Shown here one piece after another: positions 63,862 through 64,000 of a stretch of 64,000 nt of DNA (its first letter is position 1; every line of letters begins with the position of its first letter). The notes under the pieces were generated by a model, which was not told where the DNA came from, made no database searches, and saw only the letters and a list, made by a program, of their open reading frames with translations. A program made the position numbers and the translations under genes. This stretch comes from Isoalcanivorax pacificus W11-5. Its GTDB lineage: Bacteria > Pseudomonadota > Gammaproteobacteria > Pseudomonadales > Alcanivoracaceae. The stretch is taken from contig NZ_CP004387.1 of the NCBI RefSeq assembly GCF_000299335.2, forward strand, positions 1,798,001 to 1,862,000, given 5' to 3'.

Positions 63862-64000
63862 GGGCGCGATGATAGCGAGGATTTCCCTTTTTCACCACCG
63901 GCCACTGGGGACGAATTATCCGAAAGTCGAAGCCGGTGGCCGGAGCGCCACCGGGTGTGCACTGAATGACGTCAGCGCCCCTTGCGTGGGCGTCGTGGTG

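Overview
The window is a GC-rich chromosomal segment of a gammaproteobacterium. Two observations support this. First, the block from 27305 to about 45900 (leuC-leuD-leuB-asd-usg-fimV-truA-trpF-trpB-trpA-accD-folC-dedD-cvpA-purF-metZ) follows the order I remember from Pseudomonas aeruginosa (PA3121 to PA3107), except that trpB and trpA lie between trpF and accD. Second, many proteins resemble Pseudomonas/Oceanospirillales types (FimV, TgpA, HrpB, PpnP). The lipid-related accessory genes (acyl-CoA-binding protein, tandem phospholipase D enzymes, several alpha/beta hydrolases) make an Alcanivorax-like marine bacterium my best guess; that genus call is inference. I see no tRNA, rRNA, CRISPR array, transposase, prophage or origin.

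Layout. 1-4151: the end of an HD-GYP protein, a terminator, then a minus-strand run xthA, voltage-sensor-like membrane protein, receiver-only response regulator, small unknown protein. 4295-11909: mostly plus-strand genes for hydrolases, a MaoC protein, a GST-like protein, a receiver/degenerate-GGDEF protein and a DUF2505 protein, with a DUF2007 gene and a saccharopine-dehydrogenase-like gene on the minus strand. 11910-17322: a short-chain dehydrogenase lacking catalytic residues, an amino-acid/dicarboxylate symporter, an acetyltransferase, amtB with a sigma-54 promoter and NtrC site, and an EVE protein. 17456-22792: prmB, aroC, an MFS transporter, a five-hairpin palindromic element and a DUF945 protein. 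22793-26088: fghA and two tandem phospholipase D genes. 26170-45898: a LysR regulator diverging from the long biosynthetic block; the intergenic region carries heptamer repeats and a LysR-type dyad. 45898-49836: a tightly coupled MoxR / DUF58 / transglutaminase operon. 49853-53694: ppnP, hrpB and an AraC regulator.

53695-60106 looks accessory: a beta-helix lipoprotein followed by two paralogous diheme c-type cytochrome lipoproteins, a Pro-rich anchored protein, and a secreted pectinacetylesterase-family hydrolase. The beta-helix/diheme set is a conserved pair of unknown function, here with a duplicated cytochrome, and is the best candidate for an undescribed system. 60488-63861 holds lipid-related genes (acyltransferase, acyl-CoA-binding protein, thioesterase) and a MerR regulator.

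A recurring theme is proteins that keep their fold but lose key residues: HD-GYP with HD changed to MD, GGDEF changed to GVAQF with its I-site intact, an SDR without catalytic Ser and Lys, and an aspartate-semialdehyde dehydrogenase paralogue without its Cys.
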